Positions 1-8,295 of a DNA stretch of 64,000 bases are shown in pieces. The DNA is from Lachnospiraceae bacterium (lineage in GTDB: Bacteria > Bacillota > Clostridia > Lachnospirales > Lachnospiraceae): assembly GCA_017427685.1 (NCBI GenBank), contig JAFRSH010000005.1:1-64000 (forward strand). The letters are read 5' to 3'. The position numbers and the translations under genes are program-made. Below the pieces are notes generated by a model. The model worked only from the letters and a program-made list of their open reading frames with translations. It was not told the DNA's origin and did not search any database. How positions within the stretch are numbered: position 1 is the stretch's first letter; the number at the start of each line of letters is the position of its first letter.

Positions 1-105
1 AGGCGGACACAGTTCTATTAATTCTTCAAGGAATCTCCCAGGCTCCAGTCCCCAGTAATAAGTATCCCCTTCATACCATTTCTCGTAATTTGTTCTTATG
101 CTCAT
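1..105 (-). CDS. SAM-dependent methyltransferase, N-terminal fragment
   Basis: Only the first 35 codons are inside the window; the gene continues past the left edge. The start is the ATG at 105, preceded by an AAAGGA ribosome site. The fragment contains YYWGLEP followed by a leucine-rich helix and a CPP turn. That arrangement resembles the N-terminus of class I methyltransferases related to tellurite-resistance and thiopurine enzymes, where the SAM-binding glycine motif comes just after the PP turn. The motif itself is not visible, so the family is an inference from this short stretch. It sits downstream of the tyrosine recombinase on the same strand and is probably cargo of the inserted element. 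Confidence 0.5.
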   Translation of the reverse strand, partial: MSIRTNYEKWYEGDTYYWGLEPGRFLEELIELCPP

Positions 106-202
106 TTTTATTCCTTTCAGACTTGAAAACTGTCTATTTTCACGACTAAGGGTCGTCCTCAGCCGAGTACTAATATTGTACCACATATAGTTTAGCGCAA
201 TA

Positions 203-250
203 AAGAAAAACGCCGCAGAATACCGAGTTTTATTCGGTATCCCACGGCGT
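203..250 (-). terminator. Rho-independent terminator after the tyrosine recombinase
   Basis: On the minus strand an interrupted stem (ACGCCG / CGGCGT outside, ATACCGA / TCGGTAT inside) is followed by TTTTTCTTT. It lies 9 bp beyond the recombinase stop codon and separates it from the methyltransferase fragment. Confidence 0.8.
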
Positions 251-258
251 GTTATTGC

Positions 259-1230
259 TTAACCAATGTATTTGCGGTGTGAATTCTTGATTGTAGAGTC
301 CTTAATGACCGTATACAACAAAGTAGTCGAGATCTGAGAATGCCCGAGAACTCTCTGTACCTGTTCAATCGGCATACCCTTTTCAAGTGCAGTCGTAGCC
401 ATCGTCCTACGGCAGCGATGAGGATGACACTTCTCGATATTACAACGTTCTCCCAGACGATGCATCATGATCTCTATACCGCCGGTCGTTATTCGCTTAG
501 CAGGTTTTCTTATGGAGACAAACAAGGCTGGATTATCATCTGTTCTTGCAGCAAGGTATTCTTGGAGATGAAGCTTTGTTTTAGCATCAAAATAGGTGAG
601 CCGTTCCTTATCTCCCTTTCCGAGGACTTTGCATTCGCGCTCTTCAAAGTTGATATCATTGCGATTGAGTTTTACAAGCTCTCCGATTCTCATTCCGGTC
701 GAGAACAGGAATTCGATTATTGCCAGATCCCTCAAATACTTACATCCATCCCTCAGCTTTTCAAGCTCCTCATCAGAATATGCGGCCTTTACCTTCTTTG
801 TAAGCTTGATCTTATGAATCTTCCGAAGTGGGCTCACGAAGATATAATCTTCATCCTCAAGCCAGTGATATAAACTCGACAAATTTCGCCTTATCCCATC
901 AATTGTCGCTTTGCTTACGTTATGCTCCTCACGGTATCCGGCAAGGTAGTTACGTATATCCTCTGTTGTCACAGTACAGATATTCTTATTAACCTTTTCA
1001 AGCATCTTCTCGATTGTAAAGCGGTAAAGGGATAGAGTTTTCTCGGATCTGCCTTCCAACTTCTTCGAAGAAAGAAATGCCTCAAGGATCTCTTCTGATG
1101 ATCTGAGCTGGGAATCCAGTTTCGCATCCATCATGAGCTCCTCGAGAATAGTGTTAAGTTTCACCATCTGGTTGTTATCAATAACCTTCGACATCTTGTG
1201 AAGAATCATGTTTGCTTCTTCTTGGATCAT
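259..1230 (-). CDS. Tyrosine recombinase (XerC/D-like), 323 aa
   Basis: This is a site-specific DNA strand-exchange enzyme. The catalytic set is complete: R181 (in GMRIGEL), K205 (GKG), H271xxR274, H297 (LGHSQ) and nucleophile Y306. A SAM-like core-binding domain covers roughly residues 45-140. The start at 1230 has a GGGGGTG ribosome site and overlaps tnpW by 4 bp, so the two are translationally coupled. The protein is a clear paralogue of the recombinase at 36841-37809 in the restriction island; the C-terminal halves share long blocks such as KGMPIEQVQ and LGHSQI. It lies inside the serine-recombinase element, so its own recombination target is unknown. It could act on a cassette left of the window or be passive cargo. 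Confidence 0.9.
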   Translation of the reverse strand: MIQEEANMILHKMSKVIDNNQMVKLNTILEELMMDAKLDSQLRSSEEILEAFLSSKKLEGRSEKTLSLYRFTIEKMLEKVNKNICTVTTEDIRNYLAGYREEHNVSKATIDGIRRNLSSLYHWLEDEDYIFVSPLRKIHKIKLTKKVKAAYSDEELEKLRDGCKYLRDLAIIEFLFSTGMRIGELVKLNRNDINFEERECKVLGKGDKERLTYFDAKTKLHLQEYLAARTDDNPALFVSIRKPAKRITTGGIEIMMHRLGERCNIEKCHPHRCRRTMATTALEKGMPIEQVQRVLGHSQISTTLLYTVIKDSTIKNSHRKYIG

Positions 1231-1424
1231 ACAACACCCCCTTTTTCCGGGGAATCGATGTACCTTACTTCATCAGCAATCAAACGTTCGCACTTTTTCT
1301 GAAGTGTCTCCTTACTATCCTTGTTAAAGTGAACCTTTACAAGGAAGGTCGTCTTGCCAATCTTCTTACGGACTGTTACGAAATCCTGTTCACGGTTGAT
1401 GCTATTAGTATTGTTATCTGTCAT
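1227..1424 (-). CDS. tnpW: TnpW-like transposon-encoded protein, 65 aa
   Basis: This small protein has the TnpW pattern: a short variable N-terminus, then KKIGKTTFLVKVHF and a helical tail with KKCERLIADE. TnpW is carried by Tn4451/Tn4453-type mobilizable elements; its function is not established. I placed the start at the ATG at 1424, which has an AAAGGA ribosome site, instead of the upstream in-frame extension, whose hydrophobic residues look like read-through. The stop overlaps the recombinase start. Finding tnpW together with a large serine recombinase and a MOBV relaxase supports a Tn4451-family element. Confidence 0.75.
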   Translation of the reverse strand: MTDNNTNSINREQDFVTVRKKIGKTTFLVKVHFNKDSKETLQKKCERLIADEVRYIDSPEKGGVV

Positions 1425-1448
1425 ATTCACATCCTTTCTAAAGAGGCC

Positions 1449-1722
1449 TGTCAACGCAAACGTCAACAGACCCCAAAACACTTTTCTTAATTTTTAATTG
1501 TCTTTTTTCTTCTCTGAACCTTTTTACCCTTCGTTGACGTTTTTCGTTGACATTAAAAACAAAAAGCCCGAGAAATAAGGATTCTCGAACTCTAAGCACT
1601 CAGATTTCATGTCAACGAACCGTCAACCAAGCATGTCAACGAAGTGTTAATAATCAAAATCCGTCATCTCCTTCATATAGTTGCGGAGGAAAGTCATCGT
1701 CCGTTGACACGTCTTCGTTGAC
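1449..1722. repeat. Array of nine TGTCAACGA-type iteron-like motifs
   Basis: Nine copies of a 9-mer close to TGTCAACGA or its complement occur at 1449, 1461, 1531, 1544, 1610, 1621, 1634, 1701 and 1714. Several pairs are spaced 13 bp start to start (1531/1544, 1621/1634, 1701/1714), and the others 11-12 bp. The last two lie inside the 3' end of the vapE-like gene. Regular spacing near a primase and helicase is typical of iterons at a replication origin, or of binding sites for an element-encoded regulator. The array is direct observation; the role is inference. Confidence 0.6.
1553..1589 (-). terminator. Terminator after the vapE-like gene
   Basis: On the minus strand, stem CGAGAA / TTCTCG with a 7-nt loop is followed by GGGCTTTTTGTTTTT. 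It ends the mobV-CHC2-vapE transcript and lies inside the iteron-like array. Confidence 0.7.
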
Positions 1723-3057
1723 ATTTTTGACTCTTTCCCAGCCCTTTTGAGTACCATAATCACTATGGAAACGTCTGGGACTGTCGAAGTATCGCCATCC
1801 CTCAAGAGATCCTTCTCGTATCAGCTGATTCATGATGTCGTTGATCTCATTCGTCTGCCATCTTTGAGGTTGAGTATATTCATTATGAAGAGCCTCCCTA
1901 AAAAGTTGCTTTGAGCAGACCTTATCTCCCGGGTAATCCTGCATGAATGCTAGGATCAGCCCCGAGTCGACATCTTCCTGCATGAACTGCCTTTGTCTGA
2001 GACGAAGCTCGTCCTCGATTCTTGGCGGTAGTTTGAGAGTAACGCTCCCAGAACGATATATCTCCATAGCCTCAGCCCACATCTGAACAATATACTCACG
2101 AGATGCTTTCTCGTCGTCCAGAATAAAGACCTCGGCTTTGCTCTCATCGCAGGCAACAGGAAGAAAACGGCGATTCCCAGTCCTATCACTCGGCAGAAAA
2201 CTGATCTTGTTAGTAGTCCCGGCAAATACACATTGTCTCGGTCTGTCCTTTGGATATCTCTCATAAGGAGTTCGGAATATATCTTTCTGTCTGCTCAAGA
2301 AGCTTTTTATAGCTTCATTACTCTTAGCGTTATTAGTAGCTAGCATCTCCGACATCTCGATAATCAGATGACCTTTGATCTTCTCGTAAACCTTATTACT
2401 CTCAAGATCTTTAAGATCATCTGTGAACCAATCATCATCGATTGCCAGGAGCCGGAAGAAAGATGACTTACCGGCTCCTTGATCACCCACAAGACACATG
2501 ATGTAGTCAAATTTGATTCCAGGTTCAAACACTCGCGATATCGCTCCTAACATGAAAAGCTTCAGCACCTCATAGGTATAATCGCTTGCATCAGCACCAA
2601 GAAAATGGCTCAATGCAAAACAGATACGCTCTCGGCCATCCCATTTAAGGCTATTAAAGAAATCTCGAACCGGGTGATAGTAGTTCCTGTTAGCTACTAT
2701 CTGTAATGCCTCATCGATCTTCCTGATATCAGAGCACCCGTATGTTTCTTCTATATATAAATGAATGTTATTAAGGTCATTATCCGTAAAAGCCTTTCCA
2801 TTACGCCTATCCCATCCCAATGGTCTGACCACATCTATATTTTGCGTGAAGTCGTTATACCTGATACTGTCATGTAATAACGGATCCATTGAAAGAATCT
2901 TCACCGCATTCGAGATGGTATTCTTCACAACATCCTTATCAGTCTTATCAAGTAGCTTACTGACATCCTCTACGGTCATATCTGTTTGTAACCCCATAGT
3001 TATCTCCAAAAGTTTATTCTCCATCGCAGGATCTAATCTTTCTGATTCTTTCTTCAA
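1654..3057 (-). CDS. VapE/virulence-associated E family helicase
   Basis: This is a superfamily 3-like or primase-associated ATPase of the VapE family, found in mobile elements and thought to unwind DNA during their replication. Walker A is GDQGAGKSS, near residue 190. Downstream blocks (LIIEMSEM, FAGTTN and GNRRFLPV) match the VapE core. I prefer the TTG at 3057, 8 nt after GGGAGG; an earlier TTG at 3063 is too close to that site, and an ATG at 3024 is also possible. It overlaps the end of the CHC2 primase gene by about 44 bp. The pair CHC2 zinc-finger protein plus VapE is a recurrent split primase-helicase module. The 3' end carries two copies of the GTCAACGA motif. Confidence 0.85.
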   Translation of the reverse strand: MKKESERLDPAMENKLLEITMGLQTDMTVEDVSKLLDKTDKDVVKNTISNAVKILSMDPLLHDSIRYNDFTQNIDVVRPLGWDRRNGKAFTDNDLNNIHLYIEETYGCSDIRKIDEALQIVANRNYYHPVRDFFNSLKWDGRERICFALSHFLGADASDYTYEVLKLFMLGAISRVFEPGIKFDYIMCLVGDQGAGKSSFFRLLAIDDDWFTDDLKDLESNKVYEKIKGHLIIEMSEMLATNNAKSNEAIKSFLSRQKDIFRTPYERYPKDRPRQCVFAGTTNKISFLPSDRTGNRRFLPVACDESKAEVFILDDEKASREYIVQMWAEAMEIYRSGSVTLKLPPRIEDELRLRQRQFMQEDVDSGLILAFMQDYPGDKVCSKQLFREALHNEYTQPQRWQTNEINDIMNQLIREGSLEGWRYFDSPRRFHSDYGTQKGWERVKNVNEDVSTDDDFPPQLYEGDDGF

Positions 3058-3631
3058 GTGCAATTACCTCCCTTCCTTTTTCAATAATGATCGATGCCTT
3101 TTCTTCCTTTGTGCCGCTATTCAACAGATCAAGAAGATACTCGATATAGTCTTTCTTATGGATTGCTTCGAGGAAAAGCGGATGATAGTCTTCATCCGGA
3201 GACTTCGGTTCGTACTTCCATAACCAGTTATTCAGGAGATGAAAGTACTGAAGATAGACAATGTTCATTCGATCAACAGATTTCTCGAACAACAGATCCT
3301 TCATTTTCTGACGTCTTATCCGCTTATACTCGGAATATCGTTTCTTCTTTTTCTTAGGTTGTCTCCCTACCTCGATCGGGAGCCGAAAATCTGATATCAG
3401 TTTCTCGGCTGCCTCTCGCGAAGACAGATTGAACAGTTTTTCCGTAAACCTGATCACATCTCCATTTTCCTGGCAACCAAAGCAATGAAAGTTCCTATCG
3501 ACCTTCATGCTGGGATGCTTATCATCATGAAAGGGACAGCACATCATGCCGTTCCTACCAACATCGAAGCCATAATGTAAGGCAACATCTTTCGCCGTAA
3601 CCTGATCTTTTATTTCTGTGAATAAACTCAT
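3014..3631 (-). CDS. CHC2 zinc-finger DNA primase-like protein
   Basis: The N-terminal zinc-binding domain of DnaG-type primases is complete: C32-x2-H35 (CPFH) and C50-x2-C53 (CFGC), with the typical HPS and FHCFGC context. No TOPRIM catalytic domain follows. The C-terminal half is a lysine-rich (KKKKKRYSEYKRIRR, about 94-108), helical region of unknown fold. It probably binds template DNA and works with the overlapping VapE helicase during replication of the element after transfer. The start at 3631 has a good GGAAAGGAG ribosome site. Confidence 0.88.
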   Translation of the reverse strand: MSLFTEIKDQVTAKDVALHYGFDVGRNGMMCCPFHDDKHPSMKVDRNFHCFGCQENGDVIRFTEKLFNLSSREAAEKLISDFRLPIEVGRQPKKKKKRYSEYKRIRRQKMKDLLFEKSVDRMNIVYLQYFHLLNNWLWKYEPKSPDEDYHPLFLEAIHKKDYIEYLLDLLNSGTKEEKASIIIEKGREVIALEERIRKIRSCDGE

Positions 3632-3687
3632 ATAGCTCCTTTCCGGGCATAAGAAAAGCGCCTGACTTTTGTTAGTACAGACGCTTC

Positions 3688-4884
3688 TTAAAGCCCTATA
3701 TCATTTTGTTTGTGTCTTGATACCGAACCTCGTTTCTTTTCCTCATCGACTATCTTTTGTTTCTCTGCGAGAGTCTTAAGGATAGATTCCTTGATCGGTT
3801 TCTTCATCTTTTCTTTCTGGACGGGATCACCGAAGATCTTGTTAAGCCTCTCGGTAATATGTTCTGACATTCCTTTGAACCTGTTAAGAACACGGTTGAT
3901 CGCATTCTTTATGATCGTCTTTTTTGTCGGCGAATAATCTTCTCGGGAGAGAAGTTCCTTCTTGACTTTCGCGATCATATCGAAGTCCGCGTTATGCGTT
4001 TCCTCGATCACTTTATCCTTTACAGCCTTGACCGCAGACTCGTAAGCCACTTCGGACACCTCTTCGATAAACTTCTCCGTATCTTCGATACGGACGGTGA
4101 GTGCTTCCAGTTTTTCTTCCTGTTTCTTGATAATGAAGTCTGTCTTCTCGAGATATTTCCGATCACCGTACTCCGGTTCCTTATCCAGATGCAGACCATG
4201 TTTCTCACAGATATCGAAAAGCATCACGCGACATGCTTTATCAAAAGATATCTTCCTGTTATTGAGTTTCCCGGGCTTTTTATCCGGGAAGGGGAGCTCA
4301 AATCCGAGAGCTTCCAGAGCTTTTTCCTGTTGCGGCATGATCTCGCCATAGCGATTAGGACAGTCAAAAACATGCCGCTCATGGATGTGAGGCGTAGCCT
4401 CATCCACATGCAAAGACCAGTCTATGATATGAACATATTCTCCGAACCTTTTCTCGAATTCTTCGAAATAATCTTCGGCGATCCTGAACAAAGTCTTGTA
4501 AGAAACCGAGTCTTCCATCGTTCCAATCTGAAGGATCGTTTCTTCCGGACAATATCTTTTATCGGCGCGAAGATCTTCCGGTCTTCGATCTCTTTCAGAG
4601 TGTCCGGTCTTTCTGTTTCTTTCGTTCTGAGCATCGCAGTAATCGCAATAGCGCTCATAGTAGAATGCTCTTTCCACCTCTTCGAACGATAACGGATTTC
4701 TTCCGATGTGTTCATCTATGATGGGATTATGATAGCCCTGCATATAATCCCAATAGATGTTTTCCTTTGCGAGATCCTGATCAATATGATCAGCGTTTTC
4801 AAGATCGAACTTGCGGTCATTGTGCTTCGGATTGAAGGCTCCGTCTTTACCGGTTCGACCATTGTGTCTTGTTAATTTGGTCAT
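3688..4884 (-). CDS. mobV: MOBV-family relaxase (Pre/Mob-like), 398 aa
   Basis: This enzyme nicks the element at oriT and pilots the strand into a conjugative apparatus supplied in trans. The metal-binding motif HVDEATPHIHERHVF near residues 160-175 is the MOBV signature (HxDExxPHxH). The N-terminus has RHNGRxGKDG and NPKHNDR, as in clostridial mobilization proteins. Long helical segments after residue 270 suggest a coiled-coil tail. I chose the ATG at 4884 because GGAGGAAATC lies directly before it; the longer form starting at 4932 lacks such a site. The upstream 400-bp non-coding stretch is the likely oriT. Confidence 0.88.
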   Translation of the reverse strand: MTKLTRHNGRTGKDGAFNPKHNDRKFDLENADHIDQDLAKENIYWDYMQGYHNPIIDEHIGRNPLSFEEVERAFYYERYCDYCDAQNERNRKTGHSERDRRPEDLRADKRYCPEETILQIGTMEDSVSYKTLFRIAEDYFEEFEKRFGEYVHIIDWSLHVDEATPHIHERHVFDCPNRYGEIMPQQEKALEALGFELPFPDKKPGKLNNRKISFDKACRVMLFDICEKHGLHLDKEPEYGDRKYLEKTDFIIKKQEEKLEALTVRIEDTEKFIEEVSEVAYESAVKAVKDKVIEETHNADFDMIAKVKKELLSREDYSPTKKTIIKNAINRVLNRFKGMSEHITERLNKIFGDPVQKEKMKKPIKESILKTLAEKQKIVDEEKKRGSVSRHKQNDIGL

Positions 4885-4961
4885 GATTTCCTCCTTCATT
4901 TCGATAAAATATTCTGGGAAAACCTGTTTCATAACTTCAAAAAATCACGTTATTTCGACAG

Positions 4962-5080
4962 GTTATAACCCAGTACGAAGTGACGATGCTCATCACTTTA
5001 CTGGGCGGGGTCTTACCCTCGACCTGCGCAGGATCTTCAACCCTGCACCCGACAAAGGGAATCATTCCCCTTGACCCCTT
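4962..5080. other. Probable oriT / relaxosome region
   Basis: Two inverted repeats lie just upstream of the relaxase gene. The first, 4969-5005, pairs CCCAGT-acg-AAGTGA with TCACTT-t-ACTGGG around a 9-nt loop and is followed by a G-rich run, GGGCGGGGTC. The second, around 5055-5075, pairs AAGGGAAT with ATTCCCCTT. A hairpin followed by a conserved strand just upstream of mob is the usual layout of MOBV origins of transfer. The nick site was not identified. Confidence 0.55.
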
Positions 5081-5171
5081 AGCCGACAAAATCAAATCAC
5101 GATGTGTGCTCCATCGGTCTCCGCTTTCATCGGTTCGCGCGTAAACATCCACCGGATCTTTCCACGCAAAA

Positions 5172-5318
5172 AGCCGCTGACCTCTTCGCTGCTGTCACAA
5201 CAAAGTGACGGAGCAAAGTATCAACGGCTCTCCTCAATGATCGACCAGGGCAGTCGCCTTGGTCTTGATCATTATCGGTTATGCGCACGCGATGTGATCA
5301 TGCACTCACATCGTATGC
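5172..5318. repeat. Three consecutive hairpins between relaxase and serine recombinase
   Basis: The hairpins are: 5172-5229 (AGCCG / CGGCT enclosing GTCAC-aacaaa-GTGAC); 5237-5272 (ATGATC-g-ACCAGGG / CCTTGGT-ctt-GATCAT); and 5285-5318 (GCA-cg-CGATGTGA / TCACATCG-ta-TGC). The last overlaps the recombinase stop codon and is followed on the plus strand by ATTTTTT. They may be terminators for the recombinase or part of the oriT structure. No open frame in 4885-5297 looks real. Confidence 0.55.
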
Positions 5319-7184
5319 TTTATCATTTTTTATGATCGTAGGCTTACCTTCAGGCAGATCAGCGACGACCAAATACAACCCATTCTCACGATCTTCTTTA
5401 CGGATCTCTTCTTTCAAAGCATCAATCTGAGCTTTCTTCTTTGCTTTGACTTTTGCTTCATAAGATTTCTGCCATCCATTCTCTTTACGACGAAGATAAG
5501 CCGCATGAGCTTTTTCTCTTCTCTTACGTTCCTTCTCAATCGCTTCGAGTTCTTCGGGTGTCGGTTCCTTAACACAATCAGGTGGCAGATACTTTCCTGC
5601 AAAGTTGAAGAATATCTCGATCTCCTGAGAACATGTTGAAGATCCTTTGACATCTCTTTCATGAACCAAAACCTTATCGACCAATTCCAAAATCATCGGA
5701 CTTGTCAGTTCGTCAAAGTTCTCGTACTTATCAATCAGTTTGATAAAGCGCTCCGCGTTATTAACGTTCGCGTTATATTCCTTAAGACCATCTTCACACT
5801 TCTTATTGTCTTCGGTGATCTTAATACGCTCAGCTTCATAAGAGGAAGACAATACAGTATAACGGTCATCAGGGAGTTTCCCGAGAATATTATCCTCATA
5901 GATGCGACAAATAAGAGTCTCCAATTCCTTAAGGCGTCGATTATTCGACTCGATCGTTTGCTTTAGCTTCACAATATCAGACGAAGCCTGCTTCTCTTGT
6001 ACCTCAGTAATGGTACGAATAAAAGCTTCACGGTCAATTTTGGAATAGTCCGCGATAGACTTAAGAAGACTCTTAATCAATTCAAGAACACTTTCCTCAT
6101 TAACACGATGCTGAGTAGGACAAAGCTTACCGACCGGAGTTTTTGTATATGCGGAACACGTGTACTGAGCAATCCGTTTACCGTTACTTGTCCGGTGAAC
6201 GTACATTTTTGCACCGCAATCGGCACAGTACATCAGCCCCGTAAGAGGATGCGTCTCACCCCAACCATCGGGATATCGTCTCACATTCCTTCTTATCTTC
6301 TGAACAAGATCAAACGTATCCTGATCAATGATCGGTTCCTGAGTATTCTCGAATATCACCCAATTATCTTGTGAAACATAATGACTCTTTTTATCTTTGA
6401 AGTGCTTGGCTGTTTTGAAATTGACCGTGTGACCCAAGTACTCTTGTTTCCTTAATATACTTACAATAGTAGAAGAAGACCAATGGTAAGGATCCTTGAT
6501 ATCGGAATGCTGATGCAATCCCTGTCCGAACCTTGCCATATGAACCCCGGGGATCTCAACCTTATCTTCCTCGAGTATCCGCGATATCTGATAAGGACCA
6601 TATCCTTCGATGGTCAATCTGAATATCCTGCGGACTACCTTGGCGGCTTCTTCATCTACTATCCAATGATTACCGTCATTCTCATCTTTGAGATAACCGT
6701 AAGGACATGTACTGGCAACGTGCTTGCCGGACTTACCCTTCGCCTTGAAGACGGATTTTATCTTCTTTGATGTATCCCTTGCATACCATTCATTCATGAT
6801 ATTACGGAAGGGAAGAAAGTCATCTTCTCCCTTATAAGTATCAGTACCGTCATTTATGGCTATAAGACGGACACCTTTTTGTCTGAGCATCTCAACGATC
6901 TGACCGACCATGAGATAATCTCTTCCGATACGACTCATATCTTTTACACAGATAGTCCCGACGTTGCCACGATTGACTTCTTCCATCATAGACATAAAGC
7001 CGGGTCTATCGAACCGAGTACCGGAGATACCATCGTCCGTAAAATGTGTCGGGCTTGATAAGCCTTGCGACACTGCATAGTCCATGAGCATCTTCTTTTG
7101 GTTGCTGATACTATTTGATTCGCCTTGAAGCTCGTCGTCACGAGACAAACGCTCATACAAAGCGGTAATTTTCGCTTTTTTCAT
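5298..7184 (-). CDS. tnpX: Large serine recombinase (TnpX/TndX-like), 628 aa
   Basis: This is a site-specific recombinase that excises and inserts Tn4451-type elements through a Ser-linked double-strand exchange. The N-terminus reads ALYERLSRDDE, with Ser14 as the predicted nucleophile. The resolvase domain spans about 5-150, the recombinase domain about 170-290, and a zinc ribbon follows (CADCGAKMYVHR, with the partner cysteine in CPTQ). A long lysine-rich coiled-coil tail closes the protein, as in TndX. The start chosen has GGGGGTATTATC before ATG; the 16 extra upstream codons lack a ribosome site. It is the last gene before the break in virD4, as expected for tnpX lying at the element end. 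Confidence 0.93.
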   Translation of the reverse strand: MKKAKITALYERLSRDDELQGESNSISNQKKMLMDYAVSQGLSSPTHFTDDGISGTRFDRPGFMSMMEEVNRGNVGTICVKDMSRIGRDYLMVGQIVEMLRQKGVRLIAINDGTDTYKGEDDFLPFRNIMNEWYARDTSKKIKSVFKAKGKSGKHVASTCPYGYLKDENDGNHWIVDEEAAKVVRRIFRLTIEGYGPYQISRILEEDKVEIPGVHMARFGQGLHQHSDIKDPYHWSSSTIVSILRKQEYLGHTVNFKTAKHFKDKKSHYVSQDNWVIFENTQEPIIDQDTFDLVQKIRRNVRRYPDGWGETHPLTGLMYCADCGAKMYVHRTSNGKRIAQYTCSAYTKTPVGKLCPTQHRVNEESVLELIKSLLKSIADYSKIDREAFIRTITEVQEKQASSDIVKLKQTIESNNRRLKELETLICRIYEDNILGKLPDDRYTVLSSSYEAERIKITEDNKKCEDGLKEYNANVNNAERFIKLIDKYENFDELTSPMILELVDKVLVHERDVKGSSTCSQEIEIFFNFAGKYLPPDCVKEPTPEELEAIEKERKRREKAHAAYLRRKENGWQKSYEAKVKAKKKAQIDALKEEIRKEDRENGLYLVVADLPEGKPTIIKNDKAYDVSA

Positions 7185-7272
7185 GATAATACCCCCTTTT
7201 CTTGAAATATAAAAAAACGCGAAAAGACGCATAAATACAGGGCTTTTCAGCCGACGTATTAAAACGTCTCTT

Positions 7273-8295
7273 TCACGTTACATTACCGGCAGAAAGCTTG
7301 TATTTCTTGTACTGCCTTACCGCAAAGTGGTCAGGCTTCTCCGCTTCAAGGTCTTCAAACAGCAAATCTATTGCATTTTTAAAGGTTTCATCCTCTTCCC
7401 TGACCTCAGATGCGTTGATCATGTCAAGCAGCATCGAGAAATTCTGCTCATCCTCCGGTGCCTCGTACCAGATATACCCGATATAGGCCTGATACAGGAG
7501 CTTTTCGCTCTTCACCCAAAAATCCTCGGTTGCTTTTTCACCCTCGCCTTTGGTGTTTGCGACTAATGTGTTTACAAGCTTAAGTATATCCTTTTCCGAG
7601 CGGATGTACATAAATGGATTATAATGCTGGCTCTTTTTGAAATTTATCGTGTTAAAGACCTTTATCACATATCCGTGCCTTTGGAGCATCCTGCCGCACT
7701 CAACAAGAACCTGTCCTTTCGGATCGGTCACGCAGTATGAACTATGGAGCTGCATGAGCTGCGGCTTCACAAAGAATCTCGTCTTTCCGCTGCCGCTGCC
7801 GCCCACCGCTACGATATTCTTGTTTCTGGCGTTCTTCGGATCCTTTGGACGACTGTTCATGGTAAGGCTTTCCGTAGCAGTAAGAATGATATTATTTTCC
7901 TCGTTTTCATCCACGAAAGGCTCAATATCCTTTTTCGTTCCCCATCTGGCGGAACCGAACTCCGTACCGTAACGGAATTTCTTTGCGTTTTTCCTCTTGT
8001 ACACGACTACTCCTTTCAATATAAGCCCGGCGACAATGCCGATCAGGATATCTATTGGATGAATACTCGGCAGGGGATTTTTAAATCCGTCACCGAAGTT
8101 CATTACAACATAACTAATCTTATATGCCGCAAGGTCTGCGTCCGACTGCCGGTACAGCCATGAAAGCTTATCGCCAAAGTATCCTGTGATGATATATGGG
8201 ATATTCATAATGAGAATCTTTTTGATGTCCGCTTTTCTGATCTGCTCCTTCTTTTCTGCTATCACCTTTTGAAACTTCGCTTTCTTCTCGCTCAT
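7273..8295 (-). pseudogene. virD4: VirD4/TraG coupling protein, 3'-truncated by element insertion
   Basis: This is the ICE coupling ATPase that links the relaxosome to the type IV secretion channel. The visible 340 residues include two N-terminal membrane segments (about 26-42 and 83-98), an SARWG motif near 115-119 and a Walker A at 165-172 (GGSGSGKT). Family members are about 600 residues long. Here the frame runs into AGNVT and a stop where the family continues after KLxAGK, so the Walker B and C-terminal half are missing. The break coincides with the right end of the TnpX element. The start overlaps the pcfB stop by 4 bp. The 3' half should lie to the left of the inserted element. Confidence 0.85.

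Larger units (their letters stand above)
1..7272. mobile_element. Tn4451-like mobilizable element inserted in virD4 (left end outside window)
   Basis: The unit consists of a methyltransferase fragment, tyrosine recombinase, tnpW, vapE-like gene, CHC2 primase, mobV, oriT-like hairpins and tnpX. The right boundary is placed near 7262-7290, where the virD4 reading frame is lost immediately upstream of tnpX. No second part of virD4 appears between 1 and 7272, so the left end must be outside the window. Elements of this family integrate at GA dinucleotides; the exact crossover was not determined. Confidence 0.7.

Noticed and set aside
340-873. Plus-strand frame opposite the first recombinase
   Set aside because: No ribosome site and no recognisable protein; the opposite strand encodes all catalytic residues of a tyrosine recombinase.
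259-1230. Integrase of the lysS-linked ICE
   Set aside because: It lies inside the TnpX element and far from the ICE end; the ICE integrase is more likely outside the window.
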